This document shows positions 10,228 through 18,324 of a DNA stretch of 64,000 nt, piece by piece. The first letter of the stretch is position 1, and each line of letters opens with the position of its first letter. Source of the DNA: Deinococcus fonticola. GTDB taxonomy: Bacteria > Deinococcota > Deinococci > Deinococcales > Deinococcaceae. Made by a program: the position numbers and the translations under genes. The notes beneath the pieces were generated by a model. It saw only the letters and a program-made list of their open reading frames with translations. It was not told the DNA's origin and did not search any database. The stretch lies in contig NZ_SMMH01000017.1 of assembly GCF_004634215.1 (NCBI RefSeq), positions 11,566-75,565 on the forward strand, in the 5' to 3' direction.

Positions 10228-10278
10228 ATGAACGTAATCCGGTTTTATCTGACTGTGCCCCTTCCAGCCAATCTCTAA
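10228..10278 (+). CDS. Possible 16-residue leader peptide ORF
   Basis: A short frame encoding MNVIRFYLTVPLPANL and ending TAA, 8 nt before the ATG of the XPB-like helicase. It would be translated leaderless from the TATTAT promoter at 10216. Its codon use is A/T-rich. It may be a regulatory upstream ORF or a chance frame inside a 59-nt leader; the close fit of -10 and ATG is the only support. Confidence 0.35.
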   Translation: MNVIRFYLTVPLPANL

Positions 10279-10286
10279 TCTGACGT

Positions 10287-11690
10287 ATGCCCCGCCCGGT
10301 CAACCTCACGCTGAGTCGCGGTACGCTCGTCATGTACGACGCGCCGGACGCAGTGGCGCCCCTGTTCACCTGGGACGCCCGCAGCCAGTGCTACCGCGCC
10401 AAGGGGCAGGCGTACCGCACCGTCATGGAAACGCTGATGGCCGCCGGCATCCCTGTGCGCGATCAGGCGGCTGACTTCGAGAAACTGACCCTGCCGCTGG
10501 CCCGCGAGACGCCGCCTTACCCGCACCAGATTCGTGGCCTGAACGCCTGGAAGAAGGCCAGGCGTCAGGGCGTGGTGGTGCTGCCTACCGGGGGAGGCAA
10601 GACCTTCCTGGCGCAGCTCGCCATGCGCGACACGCCCCGCAGCACGCTGATCTGCGTGCCCACCCTCGACCTGATGGGCCAGTGGTACTCAGGACTTCTC
10701 GCGGCCTTCCCCGACGCCAACATCGGCCTGCTGGGCGGCGGCAGCCGCGACGAGACGCCCATTCTGATCGCCACCTACGACTCGGCCACGCGCTACGCCG
10801 AGGAACTCGCCGGACGCTACGCCCTCTTGATCTGCGACGAGGTTCACCACCTGCCCAGCGACTTTTACCGCACCATTGCGGAGATGAGCCTGGCCCCGTA
10901 CCGCCTGGGCCTCTCGGCCACGCCCAAACGCTCAGATGGGCGCGAGGCCGACCTGGACACCCTGATCGGCCCCATCGTGTACGCCGCCTCGCCAGACGAA
11001 CTGGCCGGGAACACCCTCGCGCCGTACCACGAGGAAATCATCAAGGTCAGGCTCAGCCCGAACGAGCAGGCGAAATACGACGACCTGATCCGCCAGCGCA
11101 ACGATTTTCTGCGGCAGAGCAACATCAATATCTCCTCCATCGACGGCTGGAAGGATTTCATCCGCGCCGGCAGCACCCCCCAGGGCCGCGCCGCCATGCT
11201 GGCGCACAACCAGGCCAAGAACCTCGCGTACGGCACCGAGGGGAAACTGCGCGTCATGGAGGAACTTCTCGCCAACCACGCCGACGAGCGGGCCATCATC
11301 TTCAACCGCGACAACGCCACGGTGTACCGCATCAGCCGCGAGTTCCTGATCCCGTGCATCACGCACGAGACGCCCATGAAGGAACGCCACGCCACCCTGG
11401 AAAAATTCAAGGCCGGCGAGTACCAGTGGCTGGTCACCGCCAACGTGCTGGACGAGGGCGTGGACGTGCCGGAAGCCAGCGTGGCCATCGTCCTGTCCGG
11501 CACCGCCACCGAGCGGCAGTACATTCAACGCCTGGGCCGCATCCTGAGGCGCTCGAAGAATAAACACGCCGTGCTGTACGAGGTCATCACCGAGGGTACG
11601 TCCGAGGAGCGCGTCAGCCAGCGGCGGCGCGGCCTGGACGGGCAGGCGTTCAGCGAACCCGACTGGGAGAACGTGAATGCTCCCCACTGA
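10287..11690 (+). CDS. XPB-like superfamily 2 DNA helicase
   Basis: A 467-residue SF2 helicase of the XPB/Rad25 type. Walker A LPTGGGKT is at 99-106, motif II CDEVHH near 184, motif III LSATPKR near 209 and motif VI QRLGRILR near 413. The N-terminal ~80 residues form the damage-recognition-like domain seen in archaeal XPB. It overlaps by 14 nt the gene for a Bax1-like nuclease, its known partner in archaea, so the two probably act as a helicase-nuclease in DNA repair. Bacterial XPB copies are scattered, and this one is normal in length and motifs. Confidence 0.88.
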   Translation: MPRPVNLTLSRGTLVMYDAPDAVAPLFTWDARSQCYRAKGQAYRTVMETLMAAGIPVRDQAADFEKLTLPLARETPPYPHQIRGLNAWKKARRQGVVVLPTGGGKTFLAQLAMRDTPRSTLICVPTLDLMGQWYSGLLAAFPDANIGLLGGGSRDETPILIATYDSATRYAEELAGRYALLICDEVHHLPSDFYRTIAEMSLAPYRLGLSATPKRSDGREADLDTLIGPIVYAASPDELAGNTLAPYHEEIIKVRLSPNEQAKYDDLIRQRNDFLRQSNINISSIDGWKDFIRAGSTPQGRAAMLAHNQAKNLAYGTEGKLRVMEELLANHADERAIIFNRDNATVYRISREFLIPCITHETPMKERHATLEKFKAGEYQWLVTANVLDEGVDVPEASVAIVLSGTATERQYIQRLGRILRRSKNKHAVLYEVITEGTSEERVSQRRRGLDGQAFSEPDWENVNAPH

Positions 11691-12909
11691 CCTGCTGCGC
11701 TTCCGCATCAAGGACGGGCTGGCCCTGCCGTACCGCGTGAAACCCACGCCGACCAACCTCAAAATGGCGGAACTGGTGATCGCCACCTACGAGGGGAACA
11801 TCGGCAAACGCCGCCTGGAACTGAAGGGGCAACTCGCGGAACTGGAGGCCGGGCGGCAGGACTGGAAGGCCGTGCGCGGCATGGCGCACCTGCTGGGCAA
11901 CATGAGCACCTTCGAGACGGGTGTGAGCCTGGAACCGGGCATCGTGCGTGCCCGTGCCTTCGCGCTGGCGCAGGGGCAACCCCCCAGCCGCCGCCGCGCC
12001 GGGGAACTGCTGGAACAACTCTCCCGCGAACTCCCCAGCCCGCAACCCGTGACCGCCCAGGACGTGCAGGAGGCGCTGTACGGCGACCTGGAAGACCAGC
12101 AGCTCCTGACCGTCTTCGACCCGCCCACGCCCGCCGAGCTGTGCCAGCGCCTGGAACTCGCCTACGCCCAGGGGATGCTGTACCGCGCCGTGAACCTGAT
12201 CATCACCGCGCGGCGCAACGAACCCGCGCACTACAAGCAGATTCTGCGTTACCTGAAGCTGTTCGGCCTGATGGCCACCGTCGAGGGGGACGCCAACCAC
12301 GGCTTCACCCTCACGCTGGACGGCCCCATGAGCCTCTTCCAGAACACCACCCGCTACGGCCTGGCGATGGCCAAATTTCTGCCCGCGCTGCTGCACGTCA
12401 CCAAATGGGACTTGAGCGCCACTCTCAAGCCCCTCAAACTCGCCTGGCTGGAGGAACACGACAGCGAATGGTCGTTCCAGTTGACCTCCGAGGACGGCTA
12501 CGTGAGCCACTACAAGCCCCCCGAGGAACACGACAGCGCCCTGGAGAGCGGCTTCACCGAGCGTTTCCAGAAACTCGACACGCCCTGGCAACTGGAGCGC
12601 GAGGTCGACCTGGTGCCGGTGCCCGGCAGCGTGATCCTGCCCGACTTCCGCCTCGTTCACCCTGAAGGCCGCAGCGCCCTGGTCGAGATCGTGGGCTACT
12701 GGCGGCCCGACTACCTGCGCAAGAAGTTCGACCTGCTGAAGAAATCAGGCCGTCAGGACGTGATCGTGTGCATCTCCGAGCGGCTGCAACTGGATAAAGC
12801 CGGGGTCGACCCCTCGGAACTGGGCGACCGGGCGGTGTGGTTTAAGGGCGTGCTGCCACCCAAAGAAGTGCTGGCGGTAGCGGAACGGGTAGCGGTCATG
12901 GCCGCGTAA
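11677..12909 (+). CDS. Bax1-like nuclease (DUF790 family), XPB partner
   Basis: A 410-residue protein of the DUF790/Bax1 family. The C-terminal nuclease core shows Asp323 in LPDFRLVHP, Glu337 in ALVEIVGYW and a following RKKFDLLKK helix, the PD-(D/E)XK layout described for Bax1. The rest is helical and probably contacts the helicase. In archaea Bax1 binds XPB and cuts DNA at bubble junctions; here the ATG lies inside the 3' end of the helicase gene, implying translational coupling. The 3' end overlaps the convergent serine hydrolase gene by 14 nt. Confidence 0.85.
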   Translation: MLPTDLLRFRIKDGLALPYRVKPTPTNLKMAELVIATYEGNIGKRRLELKGQLAELEAGRQDWKAVRGMAHLLGNMSTFETGVSLEPGIVRARAFALAQGQPPSRRRAGELLEQLSRELPSPQPVTAQDVQEALYGDLEDQQLLTVFDPPTPAELCQRLELAYAQGMLYRAVNLIITARRNEPAHYKQILRYLKLFGLMATVEGDANHGFTLTLDGPMSLFQNTTRYGLAMAKFLPALLHVTKWDLSATLKPLKLAWLEEHDSEWSFQLTSEDGYVSHYKPPEEHDSALESGFTERFQKLDTPWQLEREVDLVPVPGSVILPDFRLVHPEGRSALVEIVGYWRPDYLRKKFDLLKKSGRQDVIVCISERLQLDKAGVDPSELGDRAVWFKGVLPPKEVLAVAERVAVMAA

Positions 12910-14365
12910 CTGGTGCTCTTCTTCGTGTGGTTATCCGCAATTTGTAGGCCGTTCCAGCCGCATTTAAACCAGCCAGCGTTAACATCCACCAAGCCAGGTC
13001 GGGTGAACTTCGCAGCATTTCCGACCAGGTGACCCGCATCAGCAGCGGCACGCCGATCAGCAGGGCGATCAGGCCCAGAAGCTCCCAAGCGATCTCACGC
13101 GAGAGCGCGGCCCGAGGTCGTTCCTGTGCGGGGACCCTCCAGCGTTTCAGGCCCAGCAGTTTCCGGAGTTCTGCCCACAGAACCAGGGCAGCGGCCAGCG
13201 TGACCACCAGGTACATCATTGAAAGATTCAGCGTCTGCGAGGGCAGCGGTTGGCCCAGCAGCGAGCGGGCCAAGCCATCCGCCACGCGGTGACTGGTGGC
13301 CGCCAGGGGAAACGGTAGCGCCGTGGACGCATTGGTCAGCACCACCACACCCGCCTTCAGGTCAGGCAGCATGACCAGTTTTCCCCGGTAGTGCGGCAGA
13401 ACGCCGCCGTGGTGAATGACCCGCGTGTTCTGGCCCTGACGGTCAGGCCAGATGCTGACGCGCCAGCCCATCGCGTAAGAAAAACCGTCACCTGGCGCAG
13501 TCGGCGTGAACAATCGCTTCAGGCCCTGCCGGGAAATGACGCCGGGAATGCCATCTTCCTGCATCAGCGCCTGAAGGTACGTCGCCAGGTCTGCCGCGCT
13601 GCTGATCAGGCCCGCCGTGGGCAGACGATCCCGTTCAAACGGCAGGTTGGCGGCCACCGGAAAGCCGAACCAGTAACGGTGACCGCTGGCTAAATTCAGC
13701 GCGTGCGTGCCATCGGTGAAACTGTGCGTCATCTTCAGCGGGTCGAAAATCCGGTGCTGAATGACCTCACCGTAAGGCTCCCTGGTAACGCGCTCAATCA
13801 GTACGCCCAGCACCTGATACCCCACGCTGGAGTACGTGTGCTGGGTGCCAGGTGGGTGCTGAAGCTTCACGTTGCTCAGGGCAGGCAGATGCTCGGCCAG
13901 CGTGCCCAGATGCTGGGTGGCGGCCACCTGGGCGGGCAGGCCAGAGGTGTGATTCAGCAGTTGCGCCACCGTGATCCGCTGGGAGGCGGCCTCATCTGCC
14001 ACCCGGAATTCAGGCAAATAACGCTGCACCGGGGCGGTCAGATCCACTTTGCCCTCCTCGACCAGTTGCATGACCGCCAGCGCCGTGAAGGACTTGCTCA
14101 TGGAACCCAGGACGAATGTCGTCCGGGGCGTCAGTGGCTGCCCCGCCTGACCGTACTGGCGAAACGTCACGCCACCCGGCTGAATGATGGCCAGCGAGAC
14201 GCCCGGCACGCGATGCGCCTTCATTTCCCGCACCACGTAGGTGTCGATAGCCGCCAGCTCAGGCGGGGATAGGGTGGCTGCGCCTACCGGGAAAGAAGCG
14301 CAGGAAGCCACCATCAGGGCCAGAGCACGGCAGACCTTGAACAGTCCTGGCAATAAGGGCGACAT
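12896..14365 (-). CDS. Serine hydrolase of the class C beta-lactamase family with C-terminal membrane segments
   Basis: A 489-residue protein using the ATG at 14365, which gives a proper signal peptide (hydrophobic stretch ending near PVGAA) and lies behind an AAGGAG site; an upstream in-frame ATG at 14470 would add a charged, unlikely leader. Catalytic motifs: SMSK near residue 88 (SxxK), YSS in place of YxN near 180, and HHGG near 315. After the hydrolase domain come three hydrophobic segments (about 385-405, 430-450 and 460-480). Family members include peptidases, esterases and penicillin-binding proteins, so substrate is open. Confidence 0.82.
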   Translation of the reverse strand: MSPLLPGLFKVCRALALMVASCASFPVGAATLSPPELAAIDTYVVREMKAHRVPGVSLAIIQPGGVTFRQYGQAGQPLTPRTTFVLGSMSKSFTALAVMQLVEEGKVDLTAPVQRYLPEFRVADEAASQRITVAQLLNHTSGLPAQVAATQHLGTLAEHLPALSNVKLQHPPGTQHTYSSVGYQVLGVLIERVTREPYGEVIQHRIFDPLKMTHSFTDGTHALNLASGHRYWFGFPVAANLPFERDRLPTAGLISSAADLATYLQALMQEDGIPGVISRQGLKRLFTPTAPGDGFSYAMGWRVSIWPDRQGQNTRVIHHGGVLPHYRGKLVMLPDLKAGVVVLTNASTALPFPLAATSHRVADGLARSLLGQPLPSQTLNLSMMYLVVTLAAALVLWAELRKLLGLKRWRVPAQERPRAALSREIAWELLGLIALLIGVPLLMRVTWSEMLRSSPDLAWWMLTLAGLNAAGTAYKLRITTRRRAPVTRP

Positions 14366-14490
14366 GGGTTCCTGAGTTCTCCTTGACCAGCGTTTCTTTT
14401 GACGGACACGAGTGAAGCGAGGTCTTGATGGCTGTTGAGCTTCCGCGCCTTCAACATGGGCTTCCAGCATGGCGACCAGGAAGCCTGCCT

Positions 14491-15417
14491 TTACGGTTGC
14501 AGGTTCAGGTCGCGGGTCAGCCAGGCCAGCCGGTCGGCCTGCGCCGCGGCGCTGACCATGTCGTGTCCAGCGTCGTAGAACTTGCGTTCACCTTTCTTCG
14601 GGAGGGCGTTCATGATCACCAGTGAGTCGGCCCTGGACACGTAAGGGTCACCGTTGGCGAATTGCCCCAGCACATTCACGTTCTTCAGTTGCGCCAGGTA
14701 GTCGGTCAGGTCAAGGACGGCGTTCTGACGCAGGTACTCCACTTTCGAAGTGGGCTGCTTGACGAAGAAAGCCCAGTTGGTGAAACTCTGCGTCATTGCG
14801 ATCAGCACGGCGCTGCGGACACGGCCATCCAGGGCCATGGCTACGGCTCCGTACATGCCGCCGTAATCGTGGCCGACAAAACCGATGCGCTGGCTGTCCA
14901 CACCGGGCTGGGCGGCCAGCAGGTCGAAGGCGCGGCGCAGGTCGATCACCTGCTGAATGGACTGGTGGTAATCCTGATCGACGTTCCGGGTGGGATACCA
15001 GTCAGGATCGGCCCACATGGCGTTGACCAGCAGCGATACCGTGCCTTTCCGGGCCAGCGTGACCGCTTCCTCCAGAAACTCGCTGCGATCCGAGTTCTTG
15101 TCGCCCAGCCAGTGAACCCACAGGACACCCGCGAAGGGGCCGGAGCCGTCGGGAACGACCAGATAGGCTTTCATGGCGGGTCGATCCGGGGACAGTTGAA
15201 GGGTGATATCGCGGATGCTGATCCTGTCGCGGCGCTCCAGGCCGTCATCGCTGATGCTGGGTTTGATGTTCGGGTCGTAGTGAAAAAGGGCGGCACGCTG
15301 GGCGAAGGTTGGGCTGACAGTCTGGGCCTGGGAAGCGGTGACGGTCATCAGAAAAACTCCGATCAGAACAGCCAAAAAAGAACGTAGGAAGACGGGCCGG
15401 GTGAAGGTCATGGTCAA
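14491..15417 (-). CDS. Secreted alpha/beta hydrolase (dienelactone-hydrolase-like)
   Basis: A 308-residue protein with a signal peptide (about 1-30, cleavage near ASQAQ). The alpha/beta fold is shown by LWVHWLGD (oxyanion region), the nucleophile elbow GHDYGG at 182-187 and a final AGHDM with the catalytic His. The elbow has Asp184 where most dienelactone hydrolases carry Ser or Cys; Asp at this place is the rule in haloalkane dehalogenases and epoxide hydrolases. An AAGGAAG site precedes the ATG. It is divergent from a CGNR regulator, 110 nt away, with an inverted repeat between them. Confidence 0.75.
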   Translation of the reverse strand: MTMTFTRPVFLRSFLAVLIGVFLMTVTASQAQTVSPTFAQRAALFHYDPNIKPSISDDGLERRDRISIRDITLQLSPDRPAMKAYLVVPDGSGPFAGVLWVHWLGDKNSDRSEFLEEAVTLARKGTVSLLVNAMWADPDWYPTRNVDQDYHQSIQQVIDLRRAFDLLAAQPGVDSQRIGFVGHDYGGMYGAVAMALDGRVRSAVLIAMTQSFTNWAFFVKQPTSKVEYLRQNAVLDLTDYLAQLKNVNVLGQFANGDPYVSRADSLVIMNALPKKGERKFYDAGHDMVSAAAQADRLAWLTRDLNLQP

Positions 15418-15468
15418 CTTCCTTCTGGTCAGTCCCGTGCTGGACTAACCATCTAATTTGTGTACACC

Positions 15469-15497
15469 GGTTAAGTGTAGAAGGAGGAGGCTTAACC
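15469..15497. promoter_or_regulatory. Inverted repeat between divergent hydrolase and CGNR genes
   Basis: GGTTAAG (15469-15475) and CTTAACC (15491-15497) are perfect 7-nt arms around a 15-nt spacer; with one mismatch the arms extend to 10 nt. It lies 31 nt before the CGNR gene and 52 nt before the hydrolase gene, a place fit for an operator of the divergent pair. Confidence 0.5.
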
Positions 15498-15527
15498 TGT
15501 CAAACTGAATTAGGGAGTTACGAAGAA

Positions 15528-16169
15528 ATGGGTTTTGAAGGACTGACTTTGCTGGGCGGACGACTCTGCCTGGACTTCTGCAACACCGCCGCCTACCGCG
15601 CCACCGCCCAGGAACAGGAGTTTCTGAAAGGGGGTTACGCCGACCTGCTTGACTGGTGCATCTACGCCGGAACGCTCAGCGAACCCGAATCTACGCGACT
15701 GAAAGGGCAGGCACAGAATCATCCAGCGCAGGCGCAGCAGACTTTTCGAGACGCCTTAAAACGGCGGGCCACGCTGTATAGCCTGTTTCATCACCTGGCG
15801 CAGGCAGAAGCCATTCCCCCCGAATTCCTGCAAGAACTCAACGCGGCCCAGCAGCATGCCATGAGCCGTCGCCAGTTGATCCGCCAGCCGGACGGTACCT
15901 TCACCTGGACGTGGTTGCCCTGCACAGCGCTGTCAGACGTGCTTGACCCCATCGTTGCCTCGGCCAGCGAATTGCTGGTGGAAGGTGACCTGAGCCGCGT
16001 GCGGCAATGCCCCGGTTGCGGCTGGCTCTTCTACGACAGCAGCCGCAACCGTTCACGCACCTGGTGCGACATGCAGTTCTGCGGCAACCGGGCCAAAGCC
16101 CGCCGTCACCTGGCAAAAATTCGGACTCAAACCACCCCGTCTGCTAATACGGGGCCGGGTAAAGCGTGA
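15528..16169 (+). CDS. CGNR zinc-finger / ABATE-domain regulator
   Basis: A 213-residue protein. The N-terminal ABATE domain begins with LLGGRLCLDFCNTA, and the C-terminal CGNR zinc finger shows CPGCGWLFYD, then RTWCDMQFCGNRAKARRH, with Cys at the four metal positions. Proteins of this architecture are thought to be DNA-binding regulators that sense stress or small molecules. It is divergent from the secreted hydrolase and probably controls it through the inverted repeat between them. Its 3' end overlaps the convergent winged-helix gene by 26 nt. Confidence 0.85.
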   Translation: MGFEGLTLLGGRLCLDFCNTAAYRATAQEQEFLKGGYADLLDWCIYAGTLSEPESTRLKGQAQNHPAQAQQTFRDALKRRATLYSLFHHLAQAEAIPPEFLQELNAAQQHAMSRRQLIRQPDGTFTWTWLPCTALSDVLDPIVASASELLVEGDLSRVRQCPGCGWLFYDSSRNRSRTWCDMQFCGNRAKARRHLAKIRTQTTPSANTGPGKA

Positions 16170-16770
16170 GGCGCAGCAGGTAATTGCTGTCCTGCCCGGT
16201 TCGTTCAGCCTGCGCCTGATAAATGGCCCACAGTTGCGCCTGTAACGTCTTCGCTTCCTCAAAGGTCAATTTCAGTGGCGTATGAAGGTCAATGATCGCC
16301 GGAGCCTGCCGAGTCTGTAATTGCTCGTGGGTACCCGCGCTCTGCTGTGGGGCAGAGATTTCCGTGACTACACGAGTCTCGTCCGGGTAAACCAGCAGAC
16401 CCCAGCGCCCCCGCGCCAGCATAGCGGCCCGGCTGGCCCGCACCTTCGCGGTGAAGGCGTCTTCATCCGCGTGTAAAAGCAGGTCAGGGCCGCCGGGAAT
16501 CAGGTCGCCCGGCACAAACAGCGGCAGCGGTAACCGGTAAATCTTCTGTCGACGGCCTCGCCGGGGTTGTTCCCCCGTAACTTCCAGCAGGCCCGCCCTG
16601 ACCCCCCGCCGCACGCGGTACAGCACAGCATCCGGTTCCAACCCCAGGCTGTGGGCTGCGCCTGTGACGGTATTGCCCTCGCCACGAAAAGCCGCCAGGA
16701 CACGCCGGGTGGCCGGATCAATCAGCAGCCTCGCGGCCAGGGGGTTCTGTACGCTCTGCCAGTCGCTCAT
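16144..16770 (-). CDS. Winged-helix DNA-binding protein
   Basis: A 208-residue protein whose first ~80 residues form an ArsR-like winged helix (ATRRVLAAFRGEGNTVTGAA, then a recognition helix DAVLYRVRRGVRAGLL and a basic wing RRGRRQK). The rest is an uncharacterised alpha/beta domain. It starts 3 nt after the stop of the WD40-like gene, so both are likely on one transcript. Targets and ligand cannot be told from the sequence. Confidence 0.7.
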   Translation of the reverse strand: MSDWQSVQNPLAARLLIDPATRRVLAAFRGEGNTVTGAAHSLGLEPDAVLYRVRRGVRAGLLEVTGEQPRRGRRQKIYRLPLPLFVPGDLIPGGPDLLLHADEDAFTAKVRASRAAMLARGRWGLLVYPDETRVVTEISAPQQSAGTHEQLQTRQAPAIIDLHTPLKLTFEEAKTLQAQLWAIYQAQAERTGQDSNYLLRLTLYPAPY

Positions 16771-16773
16771 GCT

Positions 16774-17724
16774 TCAGGGTAAACGCCACTGGCGCACGTG
16801 CGTGTCCTCGCCAGCGGTCAAGGAGAACTGTCCGTCCGGGGTCACGGTGACCCACCATAGTTCCTGATTCACCTGTGCTTGGGCAAGCTGCTTACCCGCC
16901 TTGACATCCCAGACGTGAATGCCGCCGTCCTCGCCCACCGCGACCAGTTGCGAGCTGTCAGGGGTGAAAGCTGTCCAGCGCGTGTCCTGCCCCCCCTCCA
17001 GCACTTTCAGCAGTCGTCCGGAAGCCGGGTCGCGCAGCAGCACCCGCCCGTCCTGGTGGGCGCAGGCCAGCCGCTTGCCGTCCGGCGAAAGGGTGAGGCC
17101 ATTGACTTCATCCAGGCCGTAGCCGGGTCGCCTGACATGCGTTTTCGGGACATTTTGTTGCCGCCACAGTTGTTGCCCTGTACGGGCGTTCAGGGCGTAC
17201 ACGGCGCTGTCCTCCTGCCCGGTACTCAGAAACAGGGTCTGGCCGTCCAGACTCCACACGGCGGCCATGACATCCCCCTTCAACTGCCCGGAAGGGCCGC
17301 CGGGTTCCACGCGCCAGTGACCGCCCGCATCCCCAAGGGCCAGTTTCTGCCCGTCTGGACTCCACGCCAGCCCGAACACCCGTCCGCCCGGTGACGTGAA
17401 CTTCTGCGGCGCTTTGCTCAGGTCGTTCCACACAAATGCGCCTTCACTGACGCCCGCCACCGCCAGTTTTCCGGCCTGGCTGAAGGTCGCGCCCCAGCCA
17501 CCCCCATCCCCACCGGGAAGTTCGCGCAGGCGTTTCAGGGTGACCGGATCATAAAGACCCACGTCCCGGAAGGTGCCCACCACCAGCGTTTTGCCATCCG
17601 GCGAGAGCGCCACACTCTGCACGCTGTAAGGCAAGGTGACCTGAGCTGCCTCCCAGAGCGGTGTAACGTCAGCCGCCAGGGCGAAACCCTGGGCCACGGT
17701 CAGAAACAACAGCATTCTCCGCAT
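16774..17724 (-). CDS. Secreted WD40-like beta-propeller protein
   Basis: A 316-residue protein with a short signal peptide (MRRMLLFLTVAQGFALAAD). The body holds about seven repeats with the SPDGK/TPDG turns of WD40 or YVTN-type propellers (for example ALSPDGKTLVVG, AWSPDGQKLALG, TLSPDGKRLACA, TVTPDGQFSLTA). Such propellers are binding scaffolds; nothing suggests catalysis. It sits between the envelope genes upstream and the winged-helix gene 3 nt downstream. Confidence 0.82.
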   Translation of the reverse strand: MRRMLLFLTVAQGFALAADVTPLWEAAQVTLPYSVQSVALSPDGKTLVVGTFRDVGLYDPVTLKRLRELPGGDGGGWGATFSQAGKLAVAGVSEGAFVWNDLSKAPQKFTSPGGRVFGLAWSPDGQKLALGDAGGHWRVEPGGPSGQLKGDVMAAVWSLDGQTLFLSTGQEDSAVYALNARTGQQLWRQQNVPKTHVRRPGYGLDEVNGLTLSPDGKRLACAHQDGRVLLRDPASGRLLKVLEGGQDTRWTAFTPDSSQLVAVGEDGGIHVWDVKAGKQLAQAQVNQELWWVTVTPDGQFSLTAGEDTHVRQWRLP

Positions 17725-17741
17725 GTCTCAGCTTCCCACCG

Positions 17742-17777
17742 CTCAATCGGGATCAGAACCCCATTTTTCCGATTGAG
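17742..17777. repeat. Inverted repeat between two leftward genes
   Basis: Perfect 9-nt arms CTCAATCGG (17742-17750) and CCGATTGAG (17769-17777) around an 18-nt loop. It follows the stop of the 176-residue secreted protein on the minus strand but has no T-run after it, so it may be a weak terminator, an RNA-stability hairpin or an operator for the WD40-like gene. Confidence 0.5.
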
Positions 17778-17793
17778 GAGCGGCTCCCTGTGG

Positions 17794-18324
17794 TCACCGC
17801 GTGTACACCTTGAACCGCGCCGCCACGTCAAACGTCTTGCAGGCGTCCTCGCCCTGGTACACGGGGGCGACGCACACCGTAATTTTTCCCCCGGTGCTGA
17901 CGGTGTCCGGCGTGTTCTGCCCGGCGGTGTCGCTGAGTTTGCCCAGTTTGCCGGTCAGTTCAATGGCCTCGTACCCGCGTGAGCTGAGGGCGCGGTGCAT
18001 CGGGTCGGGGCCGGGGTTGACCAGGGGCGTCAGGGGTTGCCATTTACCTTCGCCCTTGTTGTTCTTGCTGTGCAGGCTGGCGCTGACGCGCGGAATGACG
18101 TAGAAGGTGCGCACTCCGGGCCAGCGTTGGCGCAGGGCCAGCGGCATTTTCAGGGTGCAGGTGGGGTAGGTCTCGTCGAGCAGCAGGAAGTTCTCGCGCT
18201 GCGACTTAAAATACGTGTCGGTGCAGGTGAAGCTGACCTTCTCACGCGGGATCAGGATGGTGGCGGGGGCCTGCGCAAGGGCTGGAGCGAGGCTCAGGGT
18301 GGCGAGGAAAAGCGCGTACTTCAT
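17794..18324 (-). CDS. Secreted protein of unknown function
   Basis: A 176-residue protein with a clear signal peptide (MKYALFLATLSLAPALAQA). The start at 18324 is chosen because CAGGAGG lies just upstream and the signal peptide begins there; the same frame is open further but only as an overlap with the upstream gene. Four cysteines (about 34, 56, 150 and 160) may form disulfides. I recognise no family. Its ATG overlaps the upstream gene's TGA by 4 nt (ATGA), so the two are translationally coupled and probably work together in the envelope. Confidence 0.72.
   Translation of the reverse strand: MKYALFLATLSLAPALAQAPATILIPREKVSFTCTDTYFKSQRENFLLLDETYPTCTLKMPLALRQRWPGVRTFYVIPRVSASLHSKNNKGEGKWQPLTPLVNPGPDPMHRALSSRGYEAIELTGKLGKLSDTAGQNTPDTVSTGGKITVCVAPVYQGEDACKTFDVAARFKVYTR

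Noticed and set aside
16770..16785. TACCCT as a leaderless -10 for the winged-helix gene
   Set aside because: The hexamer is the coding end of the WD40-like gene 3 nt upstream; operon read-through explains expression without a promoter.
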